Below are positions 6,234-13,478 of a stretch of DNA of 64,000 nt, piece after piece; the stretch's first letter is position 1, and every line of letters begins with the position of its first letter. Under the pieces are notes generated by a model. That model was not told where the DNA came from and did not search any database. It worked only from the letters and a program-made list of their open reading frames with translations. Both the position numbers and the translations under genes were made by a program. The stretch lies in contig NZ_REFJ01000002.1 in assembly GCF_003688415.1 (NCBI RefSeq), forward strand, positions 1-64,000, in the 5' to 3' direction. The DNA comes from Umboniibacter marinipuniceus. GTDB lineage: Bacteria; Pseudomonadota; Gammaproteobacteria; Pseudomonadales; DSM-25080.

Positions 6234-7526
6234 TTAAGCAGCCTTACATTTCTTGAGTTCTTTCTTCAATCGAGCTCTGAATGAGTAATCATCAACGGTT
6301 ATTGTATGTCTTGGCGTGTCGATTTGTTTCACATCAGGATTCGCTAGCTCTTTTTCAATAAGCTCTTTAATGGATTGTTTGGGTTTCCAATTGCCGAGCA
6401 GATGTTGAGCGGCGAGTTTCGATTGAAGCTCTGCACCCGGCCAGATGCAGCCCAGCGGTTGAAAAAGGCCTATGAAATACAAGTTGTTGATATCAGCGGG
6501 AATCATCTTATGAAGCAGCGGAACTTTCCCTTCTTCATAATTAACGAGGCTCTTTTCGAAAAATCGATGTTTAATCTTAAAGCCAGTACAGGCAATGATC
6601 ACATCAAAGGTTTCGCGCTTGCCATCTTTAAAGATAACCTCATTGCCTTCGTATCTTTCGATATCTACGTGGGGCGTGACTTTTCCGTGTCTGACGGCAT
6701 AGTAAAGTTCTGAGTTTACGGTTGGGTGAGTTGCGCTTAGCCCTTTGTCGGGCTTTTGTAATCCAATATCTTCATTCTTTCCTTGGAAGATCTCGAGCAT
6801 CCATTCTGTAAATGGTCCTCGAATAAAATCTGGCATCCAGCGATTTTTTAATGCTTGTAAATCGGTGGGTAAGCCGTACATGAACTTAGGAATAAGATAG
6901 TATCCACGTCGCCAACTGATGGCAGTGGTTTTAGATACGCGCGCTGTTTCTACGGCAACATCGCAGGCAGAGTTTCCGCCGCCAATGACCAAAACTCGTT
7001 TGTCCTGAAACGGCCTCGCTGACTTAAAGTCATGCGAGTGGATCAACTCCCCGGTAAATTCACCCGGATAATCTGGGTATCTCGGTTCATGATGATGCCC
7101 ATTACATACAACAAGTGCATCGAATTCCTCGGTAATTTTTTCGTCGGACCCCAAAGCGTTCCATTCGACTTGCCATCGCTCCCCGTCGATCTTCTTACAC
7201 TGGGTTACTTCCGTATTAAATTTAATGAGCTTTTTAATATCGAAGTGATCTGCGTAAGCGTTGAAGTAGCTCAATAATTCTGAATGCGATGGGTAGTCGG
7301 GTGTATTTTCAGGCAAAGGGAAATCTTGGTAGAACGACGTGTGCTTTGAGCTAATCAGATGCGTCGTTTCAAATACGCTAGAGTGCCCAGACGGATCGTT
7401 GAACCTCCAGTTTCCGCCAACTCCCTCGCATCGATCAAAAGCCGTTACCTCAAAACCTTGGTCTGCGAAGTTCTTGATTGCTGTTATTCCTGATGGTCCA
7501 GCTCCAATAATGGCTACTCTTTTCAT
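6234..7526 (-). CDS. flavin-containing monooxygenase (FMO family)
   Basis: The 430-residue protein has a FAD-binding GAGPSG (8-13), the FMO fingerprint FTGELIHSHDF (157-167, FxGxxxHxxxF) and a NADPH-binding GGGNSA (182-187), followed by ATG-like ACTGF near the C-terminus. FMOs oxygenate N, S or carbonyl-containing soft nucleophiles using NADPH and O2. The pattern lacks the Trp-Pro of classical Baeyer-Villiger enzymes. The start is the ATG whose complement is at 7524-7526, since upstream codons precede the Rossmann motif. It runs against all cassette genes and lies between two attC relics. It resembles the FMO at 33318. Confidence 0.88.
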   Translation of the reverse strand: MKRVAIIGAGPSGITAIKNFADQGFEVTAFDRCEGVGGNWRFNDPSGHSSVFETTHLISSKHTSFYQDFPLPENTPDYPSHSELLSYFNAYADHFDIKKLIKFNTEVTQCKKIDGERWQVEWNALGSDEKITEEFDALVVCNGHHHEPRYPDYPGEFTGELIHSHDFKSARPFQDKRVLVIGGGNSACDVAVETARVSKTTAISWRRGYYLIPKFMYGLPTDLQALKNRWMPDFIRGPFTEWMLEIFQGKNEDIGLQKPDKGLSATHPTVNSELYYAVRHGKVTPHVDIERYEGNEVIFKDGKRETFDVIIACTGFKIKHRFFEKSLVNYEEGKVPLLHKMIPADINNLYFIGLFQPLGCIWPGAELQSKLAAQHLLGNWKPKQSIKELIEKELANPDVKQIDTPRHTITVDDYSFRARLKKELKKCKAA

Positions 7527-7883
7527 ATGTCTTGTCTCGTTGTTATATTCGTTATAGAAACTGTCTACTAACTGGTAACTTCTTAGCGCTACTAGATGAA
7601 TGCAAACCTGCTCGTGACCACTGCTCATTGGATGCGACCGCACTGAATACGAATTCATCGCAGGATCAGCTTCACAATTTCTCTTCGTTCAAAGGAAGGA
7701 TCGACCCAACGTAGCGTATAAATTTGTTTAGGGCTATCTCGGAAGTGACAACACCCGAGGTTGATTCAATCAGGTGGAATCAGGCTTTATATCTTATAAC
7801 ACGCCTTTCAAAATAGGTTTACTAGATGAATGCCATTAACGGTTAAACTTGTTGTTTAATCGTTAATTTTTAGGAGGTGTAAA
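7527..7883. other. intergenic region with attC relic (7623-7687)
   Basis: Bases 7623-7687 align by eye with the centre of the attC at 4772-4890: GCGA..GCACTG, ATCGCA.GATCAGCTTCAC and a pyrimidine-rich tail are shared. No proper R' follows. TGGTAAC at about 7573 could be the old R''. The rest of the gap shows only the strong ribosome-binding site of the next gene. Confidence 0.55.
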
Positions 7884-8393
7884 TTGAACATAACCATCCG
7901 AGATGAAAGCCCAAAAGACCTGCAAAGCATCCATGAGGTCACTGTTTCAGCATTTCTCGAGGCTCAGTACACCGATCATACCGAACAATTTATTTTGAAG
8001 GCGCTCCGTGATGCAGGCGCTCTAACGGTCTCGCTCGTAGCCGAAGAGGGCGGTGTTATTGTTGGTCATGTGGCGGTTTCTCCAGTAGCTATCTCAGACG
8101 ATTCCACCGGTTGGTATGGTCTGGGTCCAATATCTGTACTTCCGAGCATTCAAGGAAAAGGTATTGGCTCAAAGTTGATGAATGCAGCGATTAAGGCGCT
8201 TAAAGGGATTCGAGCCAATGGCTGCGTATTGCTCGGCGACCCCAACTACTACTCGCGTTTCGGTTTTAAGCCAAAGGAGGGATTAATTCTACCGGAGGTT
8301 CCACCCGAGTATTTTCAGGCGTTACTACTACAAGGTGGCCTACCTCAGGGTGACGTGACTTATCACGAGGCATTTTCCGCAAGCGATTCTTAA
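7884..8393 (+). CDS. GNAT family N-acetyltransferase (YhbS-like)
   Basis: The 169-residue protein carries the GNAT acetyl-CoA motif A (LGPISVLPSIQGKGIGSKLM, Q90-G95) and the YhbS-type ending LLGDPNYYSRFGFKP. It should transfer an acetyl group from acetyl-CoA to an unknown amine. Start is TTG 7884 because TAGGAGGTG lies 6 bases upstream, an excellent Shine-Dalgarno sequence, and the first residues (NITIRDE) match the family. Its 422-base downstream gap has no clear attC. Confidence 0.85.
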   Translation: MNITIRDESPKDLQSIHEVTVSAFLEAQYTDHTEQFILKALRDAGALTVSLVAEEGGVIVGHVAVSPVAISDDSTGWYGLGPISVLPSIQGKGIGSKLMNAAIKALKGIRANGCVLLGDPNYYSRFGFKPKEGLILPEVPPEYFQALLLQGGLPQGDVTYHEAFSASDS

Positions 8394-8815
8394 AGCCGCC
8401 AAAAGAGATGTTCATGCTATCGTGTAATGACACGATCATCCGTAGTGGAGCGACTCGCCCGGCTTCACGTTTGGGCGTTCACTTCGGCTGGACTGCTCGC
8501 ACTTGCTGGTTACGCTCCTGCGAGGTGACGTTCGTTCGATCGTTGGTGGCAAAGTAATTGATCGATTGAAGTACAGAGTTAACTCACGTATTTAGGCAAA
8601 GTTGGCTGATTAGCTGTTCAAATATCTGCTTTGCTTTAGAGTTTCTATGATGCTCTATTCAGCATCGATTCGCGAGAAAGTGAGCGGTGTGTCACAGGGT
8701 TTATGGAACTACGTCACTCAGTGTGGGCTAGGGTGAGCGGTTGACTATCCATGAAACCCGATCTACTCTACGTTCAATGAGTTGTAATCAAAAATATTAT
8801 TTAAGGATGAGCAAT
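8394..8815. other. gene-free region
   Basis: No supported gene. The first 150 bases contain several self-complementary GC-rich stretches (CGTGTAATGACACG at about 8421; CGAGTCGCTCC-like and GCCCGGCTTCACGTTTGGGC) that could be a decayed attC, but no R'/R'' pair is convincing. The rest is unremarkable until the start of the Hcp-like gene. Confidence 0.4.
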
Positions 8816-9343
8816 ATGAAGATTAAGGCATTAGGGTTTTTATTGATATTAGCGCCGAGTATTTCTCTCGCTTCGGTAGATATGTTTCTGGATATTGAGG
8901 GTGTAACGGGTGATTCACTCTATCAGGGGCATGAAAGAGAAATCGATGTTCTGGCTTGGTCTTGGGATACGTCGTTTGATGGTCGTTGTGCCAACATCGA
9001 AGATGTTTCGTTAACTAAGTGGGTTGATTCTAGCTCGCCGGTGCTACTTATGGGGCAGCTCATGGGGCGCGAATATGAAAAAGCGACGTTTACGGTGTCT
9101 AGTCCGAAGTCTATATCTGGAGGTGCCCGAGATCATTCTGGTCCCGATTATATTAAGATAGAATTCCGCAATTTGTTTGTGTCGGCAATTTCGTTGGACA
9201 GTTCTCGAGACGACGAACGATTGACTGAGACGGTGAGCTTTAGCTTTGAAAGTGCTACCTACACTTATACGCCATTAGATGAGAGTGGGCGGCCTGGTAG
9301 ACCTGTCACTGCAGAAGTATATTCAGGGCGTGGTTGTAGATAG
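8816..9343 (+). CDS. Hcp-like protein with signal peptide
   Basis: Residues 22-175 match the Hcp (type VI secretion tube protein) family pattern: DMFLDIEGVTGDS, GHEREIDVLAWSW, LMGQLMGREYEKATFTVSS, then YIKIEFRNLFVSAIS and a C-terminal beta-strand TETVSFSFESATYTYTP. Unlike canonical Hcp, it starts with a Sec signal peptide (MKIKALGFLLILAPSISLAS), so it should enter the periplasm rather than be loaded into the T6SS sheath. Start ATG 8816 is favoured by AAGGA upstream; ATG 8807 is possible. No other T6SS genes are present. Two Cys could form a disulfide. Confidence 0.8.
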   Translation: MKIKALGFLLILAPSISLASVDMFLDIEGVTGDSLYQGHEREIDVLAWSWDTSFDGRCANIEDVSLTKWVDSSSPVLLMGQLMGREYEKATFTVSSPKSISGGARDHSGPDYIKIEFRNLFVSAISLDSSRDDERLTETVSFSFESATYTYTPLDESGRPGRPVTAEVYSGRGCR

Positions 9344-9508
9344 CCAATAGGATTCTCGCGCAGGGATTCCTGTGGTAAAAATGGTACGTCGCTACTCTGT
9401 GAAAGGCCGGGGGCGAGGCGGTGTTTGAGGGGCCCTAAATTGACCGTGCTCGCGTGCCGTTGTAGTCTGGGTTGAATAGCTAACGGCTCAAACTGCTACG
9501 AAGAAAGC

Positions 9509-9625
9509 ATGAAATATCACGGAAGTTGCCTCTTTGGTGCCATCCAGTTTGAAGTCGATGCGCCTAAATCGATAGAAGCCGATCGTTGTACTTGCTCTAG
9601 ATTTACCAAATCGGGGGTACTTGCA
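9509..9625 (+). pseudogene. truncated GFA-domain gene (5' fragment)
   Basis: The first 38 codons read KYHGSCLFGAIQFEVDAP, EADRCTCSRFTKSG, an N-terminal GFA (glutathione-dependent formaldehyde-activating-like) zinc domain. One zinc Cys of the usual GSCHCGA is replaced by Phe (SCLFGA) and the rest of the gene is missing. At about 9620 the reading passes into unrelated epimerase sequence. An open frame of 61 codons exists but ends in a hydrophobic non-GFA tail. Confidence 0.75.
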
Positions 9626-9919
9626 ATAGGGCTCTTGAAAATGTTGATGTTATCATTCATACCTCGGCTCTTCATGCTCCTCATGTTGGTTTAGTACCTG
9701 ATTCAGAGTTTCAATCTATCAACGTAGGCGCGACTGGGAAACTGGCTCTGGCTGGATTAAAAGCAGGAATTAAACACTTTATTTTTACCAGTACAACTGC
9801 GTTGTAAGGCAATGCTTCGACACCTAAAAGTATTGCAGGTTGAATTGATGAGAAAGCTACCCCTCAACCCAAGTCGATTTATCATAAAAGTAAATATGCT
9901 TGTCGCACCTTAATGCGAC
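9622..9919 (+). pseudogene. fragment of NAD-dependent epimerase/dehydratase gene
   Basis: One frame reads ENVDVIIHTSALHAPHVGLV, INVGATGKLALAGLKAGIKHFIF, TSTTAL-stop-GNASTPK, G-stop-IDEKA, IYHKSKYAC: the middle of an extended short-chain dehydrogenase including the catalytic YxxxK (YHKSK, 9880-9894). Two in-frame stops (TAA 9805-9807 where Tyr is expected, TGA 9841-9843 where Trp is expected) and loss of both ends make it dead. It is joined upstream to the GFA fragment and ends at a possible attC R' (GTTATAC, 9920-9926). Confidence 0.82.
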
Positions 9920-9938
9920 GTTATACACAGGAGATATC

Positions 9939-10268
9939 GTGAGTATTTATTGGAAGATATTTACACCTGCAGGTAGTAAAGATAAGGCAATGAAAGTTGC
10001 CAAGTCTGTAGTCAAATCCATCGGCGTTTCACACTCCGAGCTAGTAGTTGAGCCATACCATAAAGGTGGTTTTACCTGCTCATTTGAAACCATAGTTTCC
10101 AAAGGTGACTGGTCTTGTGTGGTATTTGAAACGATCGAATTAGCCCAAATTATTGGAAGGGCATATACCATAACTGGAAGTATTCATGATGAGCTTGATA
10201 TGTGGTCAAATGAGCCGAGTGTTTCTGGGGTCACTAACATCCAAGTAATGGCAGAAAAAAGAGCATAA
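9939..10268 (+). CDS. hypothetical protein, cassette cargo
   Basis: A 109-residue soluble protein of unknown family. It begins SIYWKIFTPAGSKDKAM and has a mixed alpha/beta look, with no signal peptide or transmembrane segment. GTG 9939 is chosen because CAGGAG lies 8 bases upstream; the longer frame from 9900 would run through the presumed attC end at 9920-9926. The stop codon lies inside R'' of the following attC (10263), typical of cassette cargo. Confidence 0.6.
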   Translation: MSIYWKIFTPAGSKDKAMKVAKSVVKSIGVSHSELVVEPYHKGGFTCSFETIVSKGDWSCVVFETIELAQIIGRAYTITGSIHDELDMWSNEPSVSGVTNIQVMAEKRA

Positions 10269-10335
10269 CAAAAAGTTAAACGCGGCCACAGCAGTTTACG
10301 TGTTAAGAAAGGGAGTCCCGTCTTGAGGCTTAGGC
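10263..10335 (+). other. attC site with damaged R'
   Basis: R'' GCATAAC (10263-10269) is good; the right end reads TTGAGGCTTAGGC, as if the G of GCGTTAGGC had been lost (CTTAGGC, 10329-10335). The R'' overlaps the preceding stop codon. Recombination at this end is probably impaired. Confidence 0.55.
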
Positions 10336-10356
10336 ATAACAAGGATTAATCCAGAA

Positions 10357-10794
10357 ATGCAGAATGAAGTAGTACTTATTCAAGATGAAGAAGACATCAC
10401 TCTTTGCTTTGACGCCTTCAAAGCATTGCGGCCACACCTTAACAAGCAAGACTTCATTGAACAAGTTGCGCGTCAGGCAAAAGACTCCTATCAAATTGTC
10501 GCAATCAAAAAGGACGGTGTAGTGCCTAGCGCCGCCGGTTTCCGTATTACTGAATTTCTGGCATGGGGAAAGGTGCTTTATATTGATGATCTAACAACAT
10601 GCGAAGAGTATAGGGGTAATGGCTATGCATCTACTCTCATGGACTGGTTAATCAATCATGCGAAGGAAAATGGCTGCGAAGCCCTTCATCTAGATACAGG
10701 GCATCATAGGCATGTTGCACATAAGCTTTATCTTAAAAAAGGTCTTAGCATTACGTCGCATCATTTGTCCATCGGGGGGCTACAGAATGCGTAA
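10357..10794 (+). CDS. GNAT family N-acetyltransferase, cassette cargo
   Basis: The 145-residue protein has the GNAT core: VLYIDDLTTCEEYRGNGYASTLMDWL with the acetyl-CoA loop RGNGYA (86-91), then CEALHLDTGHHRHVAHKLYLKKGL, the usual beta-alpha end. Substrate unknown; similar small acetyltransferases are frequent integron cargo. The last codons overlap R'' of the attC at 10789. Confidence 0.82.
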   Translation: MQNEVVLIQDEEDITLCFDAFKALRPHLNKQDFIEQVARQAKDSYQIVAIKKDGVVPSAAGFRITEFLAWGKVLYIDDLTTCEEYRGNGYASTLMDWLINHAKENGCEALHLDTGHHRHVAHKLYLKKGLSITSHHLSIGGLQNA

Positions 10795-10881
10795 CAGCTC
10801 TACCTTACACACCGCAGCGGCAAGCTGCTGAGGAACCTTCTGTCCGCGTCTTCACAACGGTGAAAAACCTTGTAGTTAGGT
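10789..10881 (+). other. attC site
   Basis: R'' GCGTAAC (10789-10795) and R' GTTAGGT (10875-10881), 93 bp, with an internal stem GCAGCGGCAAGCTGCTG. This is the rightmost site with an R' that fits GTTRRRY. Confidence 0.72.
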
Positions 10882-10897
10882 TTCCCTAAGTGCAAAG

Positions 10898-10987
10898 CAT
10901 TAACCATTTCATTTGCTCGTGCCACTTCGTGGCTGGACAGTCTAAGGCGCGATACGCACAAAGCTGCCGACTATAAATGCATTATGC
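10898..10987 (+). other. attC-like site without its own gene
   Basis: CATTAAC (10898-10904) and ATTATGC (10981-10987) are partly complementary ends; CGTGCCACTTCGTGGCTGG gives an internal stem. It follows the 10789 attC with no gene between, so it could be an empty or gene-less cassette. R' is degenerate (ATTATGC). Confidence 0.4.
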
Positions 10988-11004
10988 CCAAGGGAAGCTA
11001 GTTT

Positions 11005-11580
11005 ATGCCTGAAGCCGAACCATCTAAACTCGTAGAGTTTGAAACCCCGAATGGTCTTGAAAAGTGGCTTGAGTCGAATCACTCTATTGAAAGCGAATTA
11101 TGGGTCAAGATTTTCAAGAAAAAGTCTAAAATAGCGAGTGTGACTTGGGATGAGGTCGTGGTCGAATCGCTTTGCTGGGGCTGGATTGATGGTGTGAAGA
11201 AATCAGTTGATGAAAATTCCTACCTGCAAAGGATTACTCCGAGAAGAGCACGAAGTAATTGGTCAAAAAGGAATAGAGATCATGTTGAGAGGCTCGTCAG
11301 TGACGGCCGCATGAAAGAGGCTGGACTTATTCATGTTAATGCTGCGAAATTAGACGGAAGATGGGAACGGGCTTATTCGGCAAGCGAAATGATAGTTCCT
11401 CCTGATTTTATTGAAGCGTTAGACAGTAATCCTTCGGCGAAAGAATTTTTCGGTACGCTTACTAAATCAAGTCATTATGTAATAGCCCTGGGATTGACTA
11501 GTGCCAAGAAACTAGAGACAAGACAGAGACGGTTTGATAAATACATGGGTATGCTCATCAGTAAAGAAAAGCCTACCTAG
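11005..11580 (+). CDS. YdeI/OmpD-associated family protein
   Basis: The 191-residue protein has the YdeI-family pattern: W-L-E-S-N-H then ELWVKIFKKKSK, VTWDEVVVESLCWGWIDGVKK, YLQRITPRRARSNWSKRN, VERLVSDGRMKEAG and KLDGRWERAYSASE. Family members are small cytoplasmic proteins linked to stress or antimicrobial resistance; no enzymatic activity is established. Length is normal. Such genes are often found as integron or genomic-island cargo. Confidence 0.85.
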   Translation: MPEAEPSKLVEFETPNGLEKWLESNHSIESELWVKIFKKKSKIASVTWDEVVVESLCWGWIDGVKKSVDENSYLQRITPRRARSNWSKRNRDHVERLVSDGRMKEAGLIHVNAAKLDGRWERAYSASEMIVPPDFIEALDSNPSAKEFFGTLTKSSHYVIALGLTSAKKLETRQRRFDKYMGMLISKEKPT

Positions 11581-11603
11581 TAGTTAGAAAAAGGAAGACG
11601 GCC

Positions 11604-11882
11604 TTGATAGCAGGGTATGACGATAAAACGGTGAAGAACCCTAAGTTGCTTGCCGATCGCATCGGTAACCTTCTTTTCATGACGTCGTTGCTAATTCTGG
11701 CCTTATATGTTGATATTGAGTATCACTCAGGAGTCTCGAGTTTTGGCTGGGTGATTGTAATCTCGCTATGTATAGCTCCTGTCTTTCTAGCGTTTCTAGC
11801 GTTTCTAGCGTTTCTAGCGTTTCTAGCGTTTCTAGCGTTTCGAGCGTTTCGAGCGTTTCGACTGGACGCGAAAAATATTTAA
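11604..11882 (+). CDS. small membrane protein with Phe-Leu-Ala repeats
   Basis: A 92-residue protein with two hydrophobic segments (about residues 23-36 and 48-78). From residue 61 it consists of six FLA triplets, two FRA triplets and FRLDAKNI, encoded by a 9-bp tandem repeat. The first 60 codons look like a genuine small membrane protein; the repeat has extended its second helix. Start TTG 11604 is uncertain, with GGAAGA upstream. Because the unit is 9 bp, copy-number change would alter length without frameshift. It precedes a decayed attC. Confidence 0.5.
   Translation: MIAGYDDKTVKNPKLLADRIGNLLFMTSLLILALYVDIEYHSGVSSFGWVIVISLCIAPVFLAFLAFLAFLAFLAFLAFRAFRAFRLDAKNI
11784..11861 (+). repeat. 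9-bp tandem repeat (TTTCTAGCG x6, TTTCGAGCG x2, partial)
   Basis: Six perfect TTTCTAGCG units (11784-11837), two TTTCGAGCG units (11838-11855) and a partial third. It lies in frame within a reading frame and codes FLA/FRA. The copy number probably changes by slippage. Confidence 0.97.
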
Positions 11883-11942
11883 CAAAATCGTCTGAAGCTA
11901 CAGTCTTAGAAAACAAAGCTGCGATTAACGGCGGAACTAATT
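11877..11942 (+). other. attC site with decayed R'
   Basis: R'' ATTTAAC (11877-11883) overlaps the preceding stop. The interior closely follows the attC at 701-767 (TCGTCT, CTTA.AAAACAAAG, GCGATTAACGGCGG), but the right end reads ACTAATT instead of GTTATGT. A homologous but dead copy. Confidence 0.65.
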
Positions 11943-12071
11943 GAAGGATCTGAGCACTATAGCCGTTTCCACAGTTAGGACTAACTACCTAATCACTCGG
12001 GACTCGGTAAATCGACACCATCTGGTTGTGGGTAGCTTCACAGTTCGTTATTTTTTTAGAAGCGTTCACTA

Positions 12072-12539
12072 ATGTATCGAAATTTAGCAAAGATAATCAT
12101 AGTCATACTCTTCCTTTCAGGTTGTGCTGAAAGAGCGATAACTATTTCTGACCAAGAGGATAGGATTGTAGGAGGGTGTATAGCTGGCTATGATTGGCAT
12201 TTTTACGGCCTTCAAGACTCTATTGATTATATGCTGTACGAGTGTGCTAAAGACTCAATAGCGGAAGGTTTTACGATCTCTGATGAACGCCTTCTTACGC
12301 TAGATTTTACCTTACCGCAACCTCCAGAGGGCTTATCTTGGAATAAAAGGTTGGCAATGCAACACTTCCATAGTGGAAGCATCACCGAGAGAGAACTGGG
12401 TTATATTCTTGCTGCTATTGAGTACGAATATCAGAAGGTTGCTTGGCCTGCGGAAGATGATTTAGCCAGCGGCAAAATCAATCAGGATGAATTCAATGAA
12501 ATAGTCAGCGCTGCAAAATTTAAATGGCTTGGTGAATAA
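12072..12539 (+). CDS. lipoprotein of unknown function
   Basis: The 155-residue product starts with a lipoprotein signal (IIIVILFLSGC, lipid-modified Cys18), so it should be attached to the inner or outer membrane. The mature part is acidic, mostly helical and contains three Cys. The C-terminal third (SITERELGYILAAIEYEYQKV, DLASGKINQDEFNEIV) has EF-hand-like spacing but lacks a complete calcium loop. No family is recognised. TTATAAC of a probable attC follows its stop. Confidence 0.65.
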   Translation: MYRNLAKIIIVILFLSGCAERAITISDQEDRIVGGCIAGYDWHFYGLQDSIDYMLYECAKDSIAEGFTISDERLLTLDFTLPQPPEGLSWNKRLAMQHFHSGSITERELGYILAAIEYEYQKVAWPAEDDLASGKINQDEFNEIVSAAKFKWLGE

Positions 12540-12542
12540 AGC

Positions 12543-12662
12543 TTATAACAAGCCGTCCCAGCTACTCTATTTGCCAATTGTCCGAAGTTGATGTTAGTGA
12601 TATGGTTGAATGATCAACTTTAGCAGTGTGGCAGCTTCTTCGCTTGCTTGCGAAGGTTAGCC
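12543..12662 (+). other. probable attC site
   Basis: R'' TTATAAC (12543-12549) with AAGCC after it, R' GTTAGCC (12656-12662), 120 bp; TTCTTCGCTTGCTTGCGAAG gives an internal stem. Less certain than sites on the left because both ends deviate from consensus. Confidence 0.45.
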
Positions 12663-12813
12663 TTGGTTGGGTCTAATGATGGGTGTATGTAGTGCGGTTG
12701 GTAACTTCGATTTAGAATTAAATAATTTACTAATGTTTAAGCTCGGCGATTAACTTTAGAGCGCTATGATTCCATGGCCTTGTTAATAGCGGTATTGAAT
12801 AGCGCCTTGGGGG

Positions 12814-13053
12814 ATGCAAGGAATGGGGCCGTCACTTTTTCAACTTATTATACTACTGCCATTTGTGCTGTTTTTTTGTTCGATAGTACCGGCGGTCCTA
12901 AGCTACCTGGTGGCAGGAAGGAAAAACAGGTCGCGGGGCGGCTGTGCTTCAGTAGCATTCTTATTGGGGTTCACTTTTTTCCTGGGTTGGTGCTATTTAC
13001 TCGTACTTGCGTTGATGCCGCCAAAGGAAATTAGGGCTAACGAAGCGTTTTAG
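12814..13053 (+). CDS. small membrane protein, probable cassette cargo
   Basis: A 79-residue protein with two transmembrane segments (about residues 9-33 and 46-67) separated by a basic loop (AGRKNRSRGG), suggesting N-out/C-out topology. No family recognised. An overlapping frame (12774-13034) is less protein-like. ATG 12823 is an equally good start, with GGGGGA upstream. The last codons overlap R'' of the next attC-like site, which supports this frame. Confidence 0.5.
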   Translation: MQGMGPSLFQLIILLPFVLFFCSIVPAVLSYLVAGRKNRSRGGCASVAFLLGFTFFLGWCYLLVLALMPPKEIRANEAF

Positions 13054-13172
13054 GTTCCCAGTTCTTGGCGTTGATTAGCAGGCATTGAATGTGAACTACA
13101 AACTTCAAACCACCTAGGCGTTAAGGTCGAAGGCGCTAAGCCTCGAGGCTGCGATTTTAGCCGGCGTTATTC
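13035..13172 (+). other. probable attC site, last of the array
   Basis: R'' GGCTAAC (13035-13041) overlaps the preceding gene's end; the right end GAGGCTGCGATTTTAGCCGGCGTTATTC (R' GTTATTC, 13166-13172) resembles that of the attC at 701-767. GGCGTTAAGG at about 13118-13126 is an alternative R'. Confidence 0.45.
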
Positions 13173-13190
13173 CATTTTGAGAAGATTGTA

Positions 13191-13478
13191 ATGAAGACTA
13201 TTACTATATTATTTCTATTCGCTATTCTTTCTGGCTGTGTAACAAGTTCTAAGGAAATGGAGCAGGCAGCCCGTGAAAATGAGGAGCGCTCCCTTGCCGC
13301 TCAGGAGCGAGCAAAACGTCATGGAGAATTTCCAGGCTCTCATGACAATATTGAGGGAATAGAGCGCGCAAATGACGATGCGCTTCATTTTCAGAAGGAG
13401 GCGAACAAAGATCGGGGAGCTATGTATGAATTCTTCAGCTTGTTACTGGATGTGGTAGTAGAGAACTATAAGCGCTAA
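13191..13478 (+). CDS. small lipoprotein
   Basis: A 95-residue lipoprotein: MKTITILFLFAILSGC gives a lipobox with lipidated Cys16. The mature part is a highly charged helical segment (Glu/Lys/Arg/Ala-rich, residues 20-50, potential coiled coil) ending in a short hydrophobic helix (EFFSLLLDVVVENY). Function unknown. It lies directly behind the last attC-like site and may be the final cassette. TAAC right at its stop could belong to another decayed attC. Confidence 0.6.
   Translation: MKTITILFLFAILSGCVTSSKEMEQAARENEERSLAAQERAKRHGEFPGSHDNIEGIERANDDALHFQKEANKDRGAMYEFFSLLLDVVVENYKR

Larger units (their letters stand above)
1..13172 (+). mobile_element. integron gene-cassette array (integrase not in window)
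   Basis: Repeated units of a short gene followed by an imperfect-palindromic attC site define a cassette array. All recognisable attC sites share one orientation (R'' ending AAC on the left, R' GTTRRRY on the right), and almost all cargo is on the plus strand. Integrase and attI should therefore lie left of base 1. The right limit is uncertain: R' ends are intact to 4890 and again at 10875-10881, but mostly degenerate elsewhere beyond 5 kb. No intI reading frame was seen. The overall identity rests on attC pattern recognition, not on a covariance-model scan. Confidence 0.85.

Noticed and set aside
8816-9343. A type VI secretion cluster
   Set aside because: Only an Hcp-like gene with a signal peptide is present; no sheath, VgrG or baseplate gene is in the window.
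9509-9694. The 61-codon frame as an intact small gene
   Set aside because: Only the first 38 codons resemble GFA; the tail is out-of-frame epimerase sequence.
12774-13034. Overlapping open frame to the small membrane protein
   Set aside because: The overlapping frame 12814-13053 has a clearer two-helix composition, ends at an attC R'' and has a better ribosome site.
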